The translations under genes were made by a program, and so were the position numbers. Under the pieces are notes generated by a model. The model was not told the origin of the DNA. It made no database searches and was given only the letters and a program-made list of their open reading frames with translations. Positions 27,726-36,557 of a DNA stretch of 62,513 nt are shown one piece after another. Position 1 is the first letter of the stretch, and every line of letters begins with the position of its first letter. This DNA is from Planctomycetota bacterium (GTDB lineage Bacteria; Planctomycetota; Planctomycetia; Pirellulales; Lacipirellulaceae). The DNA lies in NCBI GenBank assembly GCA_013152205.1, contig JAADGV010000081.1, forward strand, positions 1-62,513, read 5' to 3'.

Positions 27726-29932
27726 TGCCACGCCCTCCCCTGCCAACAGGCCAAGGCGTTTTCGAACAGCAGGAGTACGATCGCTAAGGCCAACAAACTG
27801 CGCACCCACGAATGCTCGCCACGGGCAATACTTTGGCCTTGTTTTCCATGCGTAGAGCTAGCGCTCAATTCTTTGGGCAGCGACCTCAATTCAATCGTAC
27901 TCAGGTTGCTTTCCGCAGGGTCGAGGTTCACCGCAACCCGTGCGAACTCGTCGCCCGCTGCGCTCAACGTATAGATGCCACTCAGCCGGGTGTCTGCCAA
28001 AACCACCTGCCCCGCGTCCTCGACTCCCGGGGCGGGTAACGTGAAGTGGAGACTCCCAGGCCCGCGAACCTCGACCGGCACCGGTCGGCGTGAAGCGTCC
28101 CACGAGCAAGTCGCAGGCTGACCCACGAGAAGGTTTTGCTGCCCTTGCGAAGTATTGGCTGCCAAATGTCTCGCCAATTCTTGCATCATCGGCAAGAAGC
28201 TGGGGCTCACCGGAAAACTCGACCAGGGCATGCCGTCGGCAGTTTGCGACGCCAACGAAGCGGGGATTGCCAGGACGGCAATTCGCCCTGCTCCTATTTC
28301 ATCCACTACCAACGCCGGGTCGCCCGTATTTACTGCACGTCCCAAAACCGTTTGATTGTTCAGACTTTCCCGGCCGCTGGAAGCCTCCATACTGGTTCTG
28401 GGATAGGCTCTAAACGCCAGCACAACCTGGGCCGATTCTCGTTTGGCTTGCGGGAGAAGCTGTCGGTATTTTGCAATGGCCACACGTAACAGGCCCGATG
28501 TCGTTTGCCCGCGAAACGGTTTTAGGATTGGGTGAGCATACTGCATGGGGTCGAATCGATAATCACCTATCGCGACACTAGGCCCAATTTCGAAAGGCAA
28601 CAGCTCGCCCAACTCGCCATCGATGTCTGTTTGCTCGTCGGCTAGCACAGCCAGTCCCCCGCCTGATTGCACATAGTAGGCCAATCGCGTTTGCTCGCTC
28701 GGATTTAAATTCTGAATTCCACACAGAAAAACCGTATCGTAGCGAGACAAATCCAACTCCAGCAGGCGACCCAAGGGCACAATTTCTGCCTGAACCGCAT
28801 GGCCAGTAGCCTCGGACGTTTCGTAGGGCTCCAGCGCTCGGGCAACATCGTCTGCTGCCTTTGGTGTCCCCGCGATGCAAGCAATGCGCAGGCGAGGTCG
28901 CACATCAATCACCAATGCACGTCGATCGTCCACAGACAAAGCGTCGTCGTTACCTACCAGCGAAACTTGCACGGTGTGCTGACCCTCATCAACAAACTGG
29001 TAAGAAAATGTTACGGCCTTTTCGCCAGTCGCTAGCAGACTTACCGTTGCAGTTTCGGTCATCTGGCCATCGATCTTTAGCTCCACGGCCACGTCGTTCC
29101 ACGGCTGAGATCCGAACCCGCGCAAGGATGCCGTTATACGAATCTCTTGCTGTCGCAGGATCACCTCGGAGTCGACCGTGATGTCGACAACCGCCAAGTT
29201 GTCTCGCTGCTCATCGCCGACGTCAACCACCGAGAGGTTTGCCCGCTCAGCCAAAGCAGCAAGCCCAGAATTTTCGATATCTTCTGTCGCCCACGTCGTG
29301 CGCGTCTGGTCAGAAATAAACACAACGTGATGTCGATCGGTTTGCGGCCACTCCTGCTCCACTCGATCGATCGCAGCCGACACCGTCAGCACGGCCTTTG
29401 ATAACTGGGCGTTTGAATGACGCTGCTCTAAGCCTTCGATGGCTGCCCTCGCTAGAGAAGCCTCTTCTGTCGGGCGCCCGATCACATTCTTGGCGCTTTG
29501 GGACCAACCAATCACCGAGAACACTTCGTACTCGCCACGGTCCACCAACTGCTGTGCGTGCTGTTTCGCTCGCTCCAGTCGCGAGCCGTTTTCTCTCTGG
29601 CAACTCATCGAATACGATTGGTCGACCACAACAATTAGATGCCCCTGGGAGTCTCCGCTAGCCCCAAAACTCCAATCGTTCCACACCGGCTGGGCTACGG
29701 CGATTGCCGCCAGAACAATGATCAAGGTCCGTACCGCTAGCAACAACCACTGCTGAAAATGCACGCGGCGAGCGCGTTGCTGCACCGCGACTAGTAGCAA
29801 TTCCACCGCTGCCCAAGGCATGGCTTGATGCTGCTGCCGCATATACCGGTGAATCAGCCAAGGCAACAGAGCCGCCGCCAGCCAACCCAACATAGGCAAG
29901 CTACCGAACTGAAAGGCGGAAAAGAGAATCAT
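27722..29932 (-). CDS. BatA-domain membrane protein with intact VWA site (operon 2)
   Basis: A protein of 736 residues. The BatA start (FGSLPMLGWLAAALLPWLIH) and second helix (WLLLAVRTLIIVLAAIAVAQP) are typical. The VWA domain has VVDQSYSMS, an intact DxSxS, unlike its operon 1 counterpart (DNSVR). An amidotransferase-like region (YDTVFLCGIQNLN, GGGLAVLADEQ) follows, with a C-terminal membrane segment (LLALAIVLLLFENALACW). ATG 29932 is the start; the earlier in-frame stretch is not membrane-like. It lies 291 bases downstream of DUF58 and is coupled to the VWA gene after it. Confidence 0.86.
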   Translation of the reverse strand: MILFSAFQFGSLPMLGWLAAALLPWLIHRYMRQQHQAMPWAAVELLLVAVQQRARRVHFQQWLLLAVRTLIIVLAAIAVAQPVWNDWSFGASGDSQGHLIVVVDQSYSMSCQRENGSRLERAKQHAQQLVDRGEYEVFSVIGWSQSAKNVIGRPTEEASLARAAIEGLEQRHSNAQLSKAVLTVSAAIDRVEQEWPQTDRHHVVFISDQTRTTWATEDIENSGLAALAERANLSVVDVGDEQRDNLAVVDITVDSEVILRQQEIRITASLRGFGSQPWNDVAVELKIDGQMTETATVSLLATGEKAVTFSYQFVDEGQHTVQVSLVGNDDALSVDDRRALVIDVRPRLRIACIAGTPKAADDVARALEPYETSEATGHAVQAEIVPLGRLLELDLSRYDTVFLCGIQNLNPSEQTRLAYYVQSGGGLAVLADEQTDIDGELGELLPFEIGPSVAIGDYRFDPMQYAHPILKPFRGQTTSGLLRVAIAKYRQLLPQAKRESAQVVLAFRAYPRTSMEASSGRESLNNQTVLGRAVNTGDPALVVDEIGAGRIAVLAIPASLASQTADGMPWSSFPVSPSFLPMMQELARHLAANTSQGQQNLLVGQPATCSWDASRRPVPVEVRGPGSLHFTLPAPGVEDAGQVVLADTRLSGIYTLSAAGDEFARVAVNLDPAESNLSTIELRSLPKELSASSTHGKQGQSIARGEHSWVRSLLALAIVLLLFENALACWQGRAWQ

Positions 29933-30223
29933 AAAATCTGGTTCTGCAGGTATTCTAACTAACCCTAGTACTACTGCGCAAGGTTGAACCACAACGGCAC
30001 AACGGACACGACGAAAGAAGACTGGATTTCAGGTATTTTCCACGATCCGTGACCTACCAAAATTCCAAAAGTGTTGTTTCTTGAAAAAATCTCTTTCCTT
30101 TGGATTGGTTGGGGTCGAATTGAATGTTCCACTCTAGATTCACGTCGTGGTCGTTGTGTCGTTGTGGTTAACTTGACCCCGCGCTGTAGTACTAGCCACT
30201 GAAATGCTGAGAAAATCTACTTT
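29933..30223. other. 291-base gap inside MoxR operon 2
   Basis: No credible gene on either strand. It contains AT-rich stretches and two GTCGTTGTG-like words near 30150, but no clear hairpin. It separates DUF58 from BatA, which in operon 1 are only 3 bases apart, so a separate promoter for BatA-VWA is possible. Confidence 0.35.
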
Positions 30224-31120
30224 TCACCCGCCACGTTTTACTGTCAACAATCGATGCAACGCCGCGTCCAACGGCTCGTCGGTACGCACGCGTTGATAAT
30301 CAATTTGCAACGAGCGGCATCCCGCTTCGATCCGTTCTAAAAACTCGGCCATCGCAGACAAATATGCCTGCCGTACACTTCGTGGTTCAACCATCACCTC
30401 GGGCAGCGCCTCCAAACCTTGAAATCGTGTTGTTCGGTCGAAGTGAAACTCGATCTCTGCCGGGTCGAGCAACTGCATCAACATCACCTCGTGCCGTTGA
30501 TGCCGCAAGTGTTTTAAGCCCGAGAGCAGCGAGTCGACGTCTCCTAGCAGATCGCTCAGCACAATCACAACTCCGCGACGCTCGAGCCGCTGCGAGACTT
30601 CGTGCAGCGTTCGACCAAGATCCGACTTTCTCGTAGGCTTGGTTTGTTCTAACACCTGCACCAACTGCTGCAAGTGTGCCGGGTTGTCGCTGGCTCGAAC
30701 CAGATCGCAAATGTTTTCGTCAAAGGTTACTAAACTCACGCGATCTCGTTGTCGCAACACGATATAGCCCAAAGCGGCAGCCAGGCAGTGGGCGTACTCC
30801 AACTTCGACAACGCGGCAGATTCGCTCTGGTAAATCATGCTCTCGCTCACGTCGACCAGCAGATAACAAACCAAGTTGGTCTCTGCCTCGAACTGTTTGA
30901 GATAGACTTTGTCGGTCTTGCCGAACACCTTCCAGTCGACATATCGCAAGTCGTCGCCCGGTGCATATTCGCGATGCTCGGCAAACTCGACCGACTGTCC
31001 CCGATACCGACTTCGATGTCGGCCCACTAAGTAGCCATCGACGAGGCAGCGTGCCCGAAGCTCTAGCCCTTGTAGCTGCGCTAGCGTTTCGGGATCAAGA
31101 TTTGCAACCGATGTGGGCAC
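30224..31120 (-). CDS. DUF58 protein with VWA-like fold (operon 2)
   Basis: A protein of 298 residues, the same length as the operon 1 copy. The DUF58 block SVEFAEHREYAPGDDLRYVDWKVFGKTDKVYLKQFEAETN is clear, and LLVDVSESM provides an intact metal-site motif. I start it at GTG 31120 (VPTSVANLDPETL) because GAGGAGCT precedes it at good spacing; an upstream in-frame extension overlaps the MoxR coding sequence and is unlikely. It follows MoxR by 22 bases and is probably activated or delivered by it. Confidence 0.88.
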   Translation of the reverse strand: MPTSVANLDPETLAQLQGLELRARCLVDGYLVGRHRSRYRGQSVEFAEHREYAPGDDLRYVDWKVFGKTDKVYLKQFEAETNLVCYLLVDVSESMIYQSESAALSKLEYAHCLAAALGYIVLRQRDRVSLVTFDENICDLVRASDNPAHLQQLVQVLEQTKPTRKSDLGRTLHEVSQRLERRGVVIVLSDLLGDVDSLLSGLKHLRHQRHEVMLMQLLDPAEIEFHFDRTTRFQGLEALPEVMVEPRSVRQAYLSAMAEFLERIEAGCRSLQIDYQRVRTDEPLDAALHRLLTVKRGG

Positions 31121-31142
31121 TGTAGCTCCTCTCTCTGTCGAG

Positions 31143-32156
31143 TTACACCGACTTGTTTGTGCCGTCCACCGAGGTATTTTCCAGTAGATGCTCGACAATC
31201 GCGTCGGTAGTTACGCCGTCTGCTTCAGCATTGAAGTTGGCAATGATCCGATGACGCAACACCGGGGCCGCGACTGCGCGGATGTCGTCGCTCGCCACGA
31301 GATACCGGCCTTGCAAGGCCGCCCGTGCCTTCGCTGCCAAGACTAGACACAAACTCGCCCGCGGCCCTGCTCCCCAGCTAACATACTTGGTCACCAACTC
31401 GGGCACCTGCCCACGTCCAACTCGTGTTTGACGTACCAGACGCAATGCGTAGCTGGCCACATGATCGGCGACCGGGACTCGCCGCACGAGATCAGAGTAG
31501 CTCTGTATTTCGGCGGCATCCAAAGCGGGGGTTAGTTGCGGCTTACTACCCGAGGTGGTTTGCTTGACGATCCGCAGTTCTTCTTCCTCGTCGGGGTAGT
31601 CGATCAGCACTTCGAACATAAACCGATCTAGTTGTGCCTCGGGCAAAGGGTAGGTTCCCTCCTGCTCGATCGGATTTTGAGTTGCCAACACAAAAAACGG
31701 TTGCGGCAAGGCATGTCGCACGCCGCCGACGGTAACTTGCTGTTCTTGCATGGCTTCTAAAAGCGCCGCCTGTGTTTTGGGTGGCGTGCGGTTGATCTCG
31801 TCGGCCAGCAATACGTTGGCAAACACCGGGCCGGGAAGAAATCGAAAGCTTCGCTCTCCCGAAGAACGATTCTCTTGGATCACTTCGGTTCCGGTAATAT
31901 CCGCAGGCATCAGGTCGGGCGTAAACTGCACGCGGCTAAAGTCCAAAGCCAGCGTCTCGGCCAATGTCCGTACTAACAAGGTCTTGGCCAACCCTGGCAC
32001 ACCGACCAACAGACAATGCCCCCCGGCAAACAAGGCAATCAACAGTTGCTCGATCACATCTTGCTGACCGACAACCACTTTGCCCAATTCGCTACACAAA
32101 TGGCCATACGTGACGTGCAGCTGATCAACTGCTTGGACATCCTCTTCGTCTGCCAT
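31143..32156 (-). CDS. MoxR-family AAA+ ATPase (operon 2)
   Basis: A protein of 337 residues. Walker A is GVPGLAKT, Walker B is LLADEINR and the sensor block is ATQNPIEQEGTYPLPEAQLDRF. It is a clear homologue of the operon 1 ATPase, with a different N-terminus and a diverged C-terminal lid. ATG 32156 is the start. It is the first gene of operon 2 (MoxR, DUF58, BatA, VWA) and is preceded by 590 non-coding bases that hold a repeat also found after the operon. Confidence 0.93.
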   Translation of the reverse strand: MADEEDVQAVDQLHVTYGHLCSELGKVVVGQQDVIEQLLIALFAGGHCLLVGVPGLAKTLLVRTLAETLALDFSRVQFTPDLMPADITGTEVIQENRSSGERSFRFLPGPVFANVLLADEINRTPPKTQAALLEAMQEQQVTVGGVRHALPQPFFVLATQNPIEQEGTYPLPEAQLDRFMFEVLIDYPDEEEELRIVKQTTSGSKPQLTPALDAAEIQSYSDLVRRVPVADHVASYALRLVRQTRVGRGQVPELVTKYVSWGAGPRASLCLVLAAKARAALQGRYLVASDDIRAVAAPVLRHRIIANFNAEADGVTTDAIVEHLLENTSVDGTNKSV

Positions 32157-32746
32157 GTTTGGGTCTTTCTTCGTTCGACTTACTTGTGCTTAGGCAACAC
32201 TCTGAATTGGAATAATAAAGCACTCGAGGACGGGTTAAAAATAACTTCCGCTTTCCCTCTGAAGTAGTCATTTTTTACCACCGAGTCACGGGGGACACGG
32301 AGGAGTAATTGATGGAACTGTTGTAAACTGGCCTGCAAATCATACAGCGCGACAGGACCGCAACCAAATGGGTAGAATTTTCTCGCAAAGGCGCTAAGGC
32401 GCAAAAGAAACACAAAAAGGATTGTCTCGCAGAGGCGCAGAGACAGCAGAGAAAACTAGAATACTGTAGCTCTGCCGCCTCAGCGTCTCTGCGAGATCCA
32501 AATTACCTTACGGAGCCGCGAGGGTTTATAAGGATTGATTTCCCCTTTCTTTGCGCCTTAACGCCTTTGCGTGAGTCTGAATTCAGGTCCGATCATACCA
32601 AACTTTTGCTCATAGCGAAAATTGTGAATCGTTAGTAACTCAAAGAGAAAAGACGCAAGTGAATTTTATTTTCCTCGATAAACTCACCTCCTCAAACTTG
32701 CTGCAAGACGAAAGTTGAATATTCTGAGAAACGAGTCCTTTCGCGT
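32157..32746. repeat. 590-base intergenic stretch with 'CTCGCAGAGGCGCAGAGA' repeat (copy B)
   Basis: No credible gene. A CACGGAG-type segment lies near 32278-32305 (ACCGAGTCACGGGGGACACGG). The block from about 32345 to 32640 is homologous to 25085-25290: 32423-32455 is identical over 33 bases, and CCGCAACCAAA and TCGTTAGTAAC pieces also match. Inside, GTCTCGCAGAGGCGCAGAGA faces GTCTCTGCGAGA (near 32488), so the repeat has an internal inverted component. The promoter of MoxR operon 2 must lie here too. Confidence 0.8.
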
Positions 32747-34777
32747 CTATTCGCGTAATTCGCGGGCTCCTTTTTTTTCACTTGGCTCGGTTATAACGCG
32801 ATAGGCGGTAATCTGGGTACGTCCCGTTGCGATCAGGTAGTTGTCTGCCAGCACCAAATTTACTCCGCCCTGCTCTGCCAAGGGGACTGTTTGTTCAAGC
32901 ACCGCGCCCGTTGCGGTTTCAATCAATTCGATTTTTTCATTGCTTGGCCAGAAGATCAAACCCTCGGTGATCGCTGGCTGGCCGAATAGGCGCAGGTTCG
33001 AATTCAGCGTTATCGCTTCTCCCGTGCGCGAATCAACCGCCTGCAAACCTTGATCCGACAAAAAAACTTTGTCACCGGCCACTCCGATAATTTCGCCGGT
33101 CAGGCTCACCATCTCTTGCTGCCATTGCACGTCGCCGGTTGCGGCCTTCAAAGCGAATAGTTTATCACTATCGGACGGAGCAACAAACAACGTGCTATCG
33201 TGATAAATGCAAGGGTTCGGCAGACGAAATCTTGCCAAACCATCCCCAGGCAGCATTTTCGTACGATCGTAGGTTCTCAGCCATAGCACTTGCCCGTCGC
33301 TGGCCCTCAGGGCCGCTGTGGCGCCGATGTTCGTACAGCAAAACACCACGCCGGAATCGTAAGTCAGCAGATTGCTCGCCCCTAGATTTACTGCACTCGG
33401 GACAATACCACGGGTTTGGCAGATCCACTGCTGCCAACGAAGCTTGCTTGTCGCCAAGTCGTAACATGCGATACCGACCCGTGCTGAATTGTCGCTCGCG
33501 CGAATCGCCACAAACATTTGCGAGCCGACCACCAACGGTGCCCCGGCAAACCCTACCGCCGATTTTTCCATTTTCTTTCGGACAGCCAAGGCTCCATCTC
33601 GTTCTAGATCGATCCCCCAAAGCACGCCCTCTGCCTCATGCGATTGGCGCCGTCCGACCAACTTAATCGTTGACCCGAAAACATATTGGTCGGATGCCAT
33701 CAACGTATGAATTGGCTGCTGCGTTGCTTCGCTCAGTTCGCTTGGCGACTGAAATGTTTCTCCCTGGGACGAAAAAGCCTCTTCTCCCGATTCCAGATGT
33801 AACGCTTGAACTTGCGAGGCATCTTGGTAGATCGCTAAACGGTCTGTCACGATGGGGAAGGTGCTGAGCAGATCACGATCTTGCTCGCTTATTTGGTGGG
33901 ACCAAATTTTTTGAAACGATATTGGGCGGCGCAAACGGCGAGAATTTTTTCGAGCGGGCGTGCCCCCGAAGGTCGGCCAGTTGCTTGGCTCCTTTTTCGG
34001 TGGCCAAGACCGGGCTTGCTCAATAAGTTGTTTGAGTGCCGCGGTATAAACCACCTCGCGACCACCAAGCCAACCGCGCGCGTCGGCGTGCTTTTGAAAT
34101 AGTCTCTTCAATTCGCTTTCAGCGCGAACTAGATTCTCTTCGCGCAGAGATACCAATACCAGGCGGGCTTGTACTTCGGCCAAATTCAAGTCGGCATCGG
34201 GATAAGTCAAACCAACGCTGCCCTCTTCGTTATGCAGACTCGCACTGATCCTCATCCAAGCCATCCGGGCTGCCAAATAGTCCCCGCGTTCTAGCGATAA
34301 CTGGCCCAGTGCATTCAGGGCATCGTCGCCCCAACTGCTGCAGAATGCTTCGTCGAGAACTCGCTGCAATAGCCGCTCGTCGCGGTTTGCGACTCCCTGG
34401 CGATACCAAACCTCCGCCGGTGCATCAACCAAGGCTCGGTAGTCGGCCAATGCTTCGGCGGGCAATTGCGACAGCAGCCGATGGCAATACTCTTGCAAGC
34501 TGACGTAGTGAGTCTTGTCGACCGCGACAACCGCTTGCGAATCGAGGGTAAGAATTTGATCCGCGATATCCAGGGCATCTTGGGCATGTTCTAGGGATCG
34601 CTCGAATCGGGCTAGTAGTCGTCGTTCGGTGCCTCGTACTTCGTTGGGTTGGGCTTGCGAAGACGCGAAGCGGTTGGCGGATTTTGGTTCTTGGACTGCG
34701 TTGGCTAGGTTGAGAGGCCCAGCCAGTGCGATGATTAGCCCGAGGCAACGCATGCAGGATGAGGTTGCTTCGGGCAT
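32747..34777 (-). CDS. secreted PQQ-binding-like beta-propeller protein
   Basis: A protein of 676 residues. A signal peptide (CLGLIIALAGPLNLANA) precedes a helical TPR-like segment (about 45-260, including LADYRALVDAPAEVWYRQG, common in planctomycete propeller proteins). A beta-propeller of PQQ/PQQ-like blades follows (WPTFGGTPARKNS; ALHLESGEEAF; CYDLATSKLRWQQ; ALRASDGQVLWLR; ALKAATGDVQWQQ). No PQQ-dehydrogenase active site is obvious, so a scaffold or ligand-binding role is more likely. ATG 34777 is the start; Met9 is an alternative. It is transcribed toward operon 2, with the repeat gap between. Confidence 0.85.
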   Translation of the reverse strand: MPEATSSCMRCLGLIIALAGPLNLANAVQEPKSANRFASSQAQPNEVRGTERRLLARFERSLEHAQDALDIADQILTLDSQAVVAVDKTHYVSLQEYCHRLLSQLPAEALADYRALVDAPAEVWYRQGVANRDERLLQRVLDEAFCSSWGDDALNALGQLSLERGDYLAARMAWMRISASLHNEEGSVGLTYPDADLNLAEVQARLVLVSLREENLVRAESELKRLFQKHADARGWLGGREVVYTAALKQLIEQARSWPPKKEPSNWPTFGGTPARKNSRRLRRPISFQKIWSHQISEQDRDLLSTFPIVTDRLAIYQDASQVQALHLESGEEAFSSQGETFQSPSELSEATQQPIHTLMASDQYVFGSTIKLVGRRQSHEAEGVLWGIDLERDGALAVRKKMEKSAVGFAGAPLVVGSQMFVAIRASDNSARVGIACYDLATSKLRWQQWICQTRGIVPSAVNLGASNLLTYDSGVVFCCTNIGATAALRASDGQVLWLRTYDRTKMLPGDGLARFRLPNPCIYHDSTLFVAPSDSDKLFALKAATGDVQWQQEMVSLTGEIIGVAGDKVFLSDQGLQAVDSRTGEAITLNSNLRLFGQPAITEGLIFWPSNEKIELIETATGAVLEQTVPLAEQGGVNLVLADNYLIATGRTQITAYRVITEPSEKKGARELRE

Positions 34778-34876
34778 GGCAGAAAATGCGGGGGCTGAGG
34801 GATTCAGAAGGTCACGAGTGCGTTTTGCCTTTTCTTGCGATGGGCCGCTTTCACTATATGTGGTGGCGCGAGTAAG

Positions 34877-35053
34877 TTACTGGGACGAGCCGCTAAAACG
34901 TTGGAGCGTGTAGCCGACGAGAAATATCCCCACGGACATCAACAGAAATTTCAGCATTTCGCCTACGGAAATTTTTCCGCTTAGCTGGACTACCATTGCC
35001 AGCGGAGCGATCGACATTCCCAACAACTGTAGTAATCGAGCCACGGTATGCAT
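34877..35053 (-). CDS. small membrane protein, 58 residues
   Basis: An unrecognised small protein with two hydrophobic helices (VARLLQLLGMSIAPLAMVVQL and MLKFLLMSVGIFLVGYTL) joined by a short polar loop (SGKISVGE). ATG 35053 is chosen because AAGGTAGG lies upstream; a longer reading from 35239 has no support. The two-helix hairpin and the polar tail (QRFSGSSQ) look real rather than random, but no function can be given. It diverges from the DUF983 gene. Confidence 0.55.
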   Translation of the reverse strand: MHTVARLLQLLGMSIAPLAMVVQLSGKISVGEMLKFLLMSVGIFLVGYTLQRFSGSSQ

Positions 35054-35189
35054 ACTAAGCAACCTACCTTGACGGTGCCTTCCTGACAAGATGCTGCGCT
35101 GCCGGTAGGCGTATCTCTGGAAAGCGTTTAGGATGTGCAATACGGGTGGTCGTTTCAGCCAACCAATTTTCCCTGCACTGGTACCCAAT

Positions 35190-35624
35190 ATGGATTCGCA
35201 GCCGTTGGCGGATAAAACCGACAAGCCAACTCTCGCCACACTTTTCGCTCGCGCACTACGGCTGCGCTGCCCTGCCTGCGGGCAGACGAAATTATTTCGG
35301 AACCGGCTCTCGATGTACGACCGCTGCGAGGCCTGTGGCCGAAAATTCGACCGGGCGCCCGGCTACTTGCTCGGGTCGATCTATTTCAACTACGGGATCA
35401 CCGCATTGCTGGTGATAGTTTTTTTCTTCAGCATGTTTCTTTCGCAGGCCATGAGCGGCAAGGCACTTCTGATCGTACTCTCTCTGTTTATTCTCTTATT
35501 TCCGATCTGGTTTTTTCGCTACGCACGAGCCATGTGGATTGCGTTCGACGAAAAATTCGACCCTTGGCCCAACGAGCAAGAAGCTCGGGAAATGGCGAAA
35601 AACAAACAGCGGCCCGAAGCGTAA
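35190..35624 (+). CDS. DUF983 zinc-ribbon membrane protein
   Basis: A protein of 144 residues. Two CxxC pairs (CPACG and CEACG) form a zinc-ribbon-like start, then GYLLGSIYFNYGITALLVIVFFF and LLIVLSLFILLFPIWFF form two membrane helices. DUF983 proteins are often encoded within cytochrome oxidase gene clusters of alphaproteobacteria, and here the gene sits at the end of one, convergent with it. A role in oxidase assembly is inferred from context. ATG 35190 is chosen over an upstream in-frame start that overlaps the divergent promoter region. Confidence 0.85.
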   Translation: MDSQPLADKTDKPTLATLFARALRLRCPACGQTKLFRNRLSMYDRCEACGRKFDRAPGYLLGSIYFNYGITALLVIVFFFSMFLSQAMSGKALLIVLSLFILLFPIWFFRYARAMWIAFDEKFDPWPNEQEAREMAKNKQRPEA

Positions 35625-35628
35625 ACCT

Positions 35629-35922
35629 TTAGCTGTCTGAATCAACCGTTTGCTGAGCTTCTTGTTGCTCTCGTGCGCGGCGAATCGAAAAATAGGCTGC
35701 GCTGCCAAACGTGCCGATGATGACAAACGGCATCGCCATCATAAAGAGAATGCTAAAGAAGTAGCCACGGGCTATTGCCTGCGACTCGGGCCCGGACATA
35801 CCATCCTTGCACGTAGGGCAAGCCATCGCGTCTGTCGCCACCAGGGCAACCGCGACTAGCACCACTAGCACAATTGCGTAACGAATCAGCTTTTGCATGG
35901 TTAGTCTGTGGCGGGTTTGCAT
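35629..35922 (-). CDS. small CPTCK membrane protein, possible oxidase assembly factor
   Basis: A protein of 97 residues (or 89 if started at Met9, 35898). The layout is a basic N-terminus, a hydrophobic segment (YAIVLVVLVAVALVATDAMA, about 15-34), a CxxC pair at 35-38 (CPTCKDGM) just outside the membrane, a second helix (FFSILFMMAMPFVIIGTFGSAAYF, 55-78) and a charged tail. I do not recognise a named family. The periplasm-facing CxxC plus methionines, next to SCO1 and DUF420, suggests a copper or redox role; this is inference. It is the last gene of the respiratory operon. Confidence 0.7.
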   Translation of the reverse strand: MQTRHRLTMQKLIRYAIVLVVLVAVALVATDAMACPTCKDGMSGPESQAIARGYFFSILFMMAMPFVIIGTFGSAAYFSIRRAREQQEAQQTVDSDS

Positions 35923-35967
35923 GATTAGTTTCCCTCAGTGTTTTTCTTCTGTTGGCTCGATTCTACG

Positions 35968-36489
35968 TCATTCTCCAACCGGGGGCCAGAGGTGATACAG
36001 CATTGCGTAAACTGCGACCCCGGTCACCGAAACGTAAAGCCAAATAGGGTAGGTCCAACGGGCCAGTTTGCGATGTCGGGCCAAATATTGCTCTCGCTGC
36101 TCTGAGGACAAATCAGCCGCCCCCCCGGCGCCGGTCGCTTTGAGGGCGTAGTAAATCGTCGTTAGGGCCAGAAAGGGCACCGCAACGGCTAATAGCACAT
36201 GCGTCAGTAGGATCGTTAAATAGACGTAACGAACCGCCCCGGGGTGAGTGAATTTCACGCTCCCGGCCATCCAGTGGTAGGTCAAGTAACTAATGAGAAA
36301 CAAACACGATACGCCAAACGCCGTAAGCATCACCCGACCATGGGCCTGACGTTGTTGCTGTTTGATGAGGATCATCCCGACGATCAACAGCACGGTGGCC
36401 AAAGTGTTGAGCGCTGCGTTGAGATGCACCAAAGGATGAGCCGAGGACGCTAGGCTAAGGTACTGAAGTGATAAGAATGGGTGGAGCAT
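35968..36489 (-). CDS. DUF420 membrane protein (oxidase assembly-type)
   Basis: A protein of 173 residues with four hydrophobic helices. Histidines lie in HPLVHLNAALNTL, QAHGRVM, YLTYHW and TILLTHVLL, matching DUF420, the family of Bacillus YozB. Staphylococcal CtaM, which I believe belongs to this family, is needed for aa3 oxidase maturation. The start is ATG 36489 (MLHPFLSLQYL); a GTG 9 codons upstream is an alternative. It lies 68 bases after SCO1 within the operon, in agreement with a role in haem-copper oxidase assembly. Confidence 0.85.
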   Translation of the reverse strand: MLHPFLSLQYLSLASSAHPLVHLNAALNTLATVLLIVGMILIKQQQRQAHGRVMLTAFGVSCLFLISYLTYHWMAGSVKFTHPGAVRYVYLTILLTHVLLAVAVPFLALTTIYYALKATGAGGAADLSSEQREQYLARHRKLARWTYPIWLYVSVTGVAVYAMLYHLWPPVGE

Positions 36490-36539
36490 GGGTGTTGGGT
36501 TTGCTGTGAGAGAAACGTTGTTTTGCTTTGGTCGTATTT

Positions 36540-36556
36540 CCGGCCAGGATGACCGG
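36540..36556. repeat. short CCGGCCAGGATGRCCGG palindrome after the SCO1 stop
   Basis: CCGGCCAGGATGACCGG starts one base beyond the SCO1 stop codon. A copy with one difference (CCGGCCAGGATGGCCGG) lies 15 bases after the stop of the FtsX-type gene at 62176-62192. It looks like a short dispersed palindrome that sits next to gene ends. Confidence 0.6.
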
Positions 36557-36557
36557 G

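Noticed and set aside
30224..31198. A longer reading of the second DUF58 gene
   Set aside because: The extension overlaps MoxR; GTG 31120 has a good ribosome-binding site and gives the same length as its paralogue.
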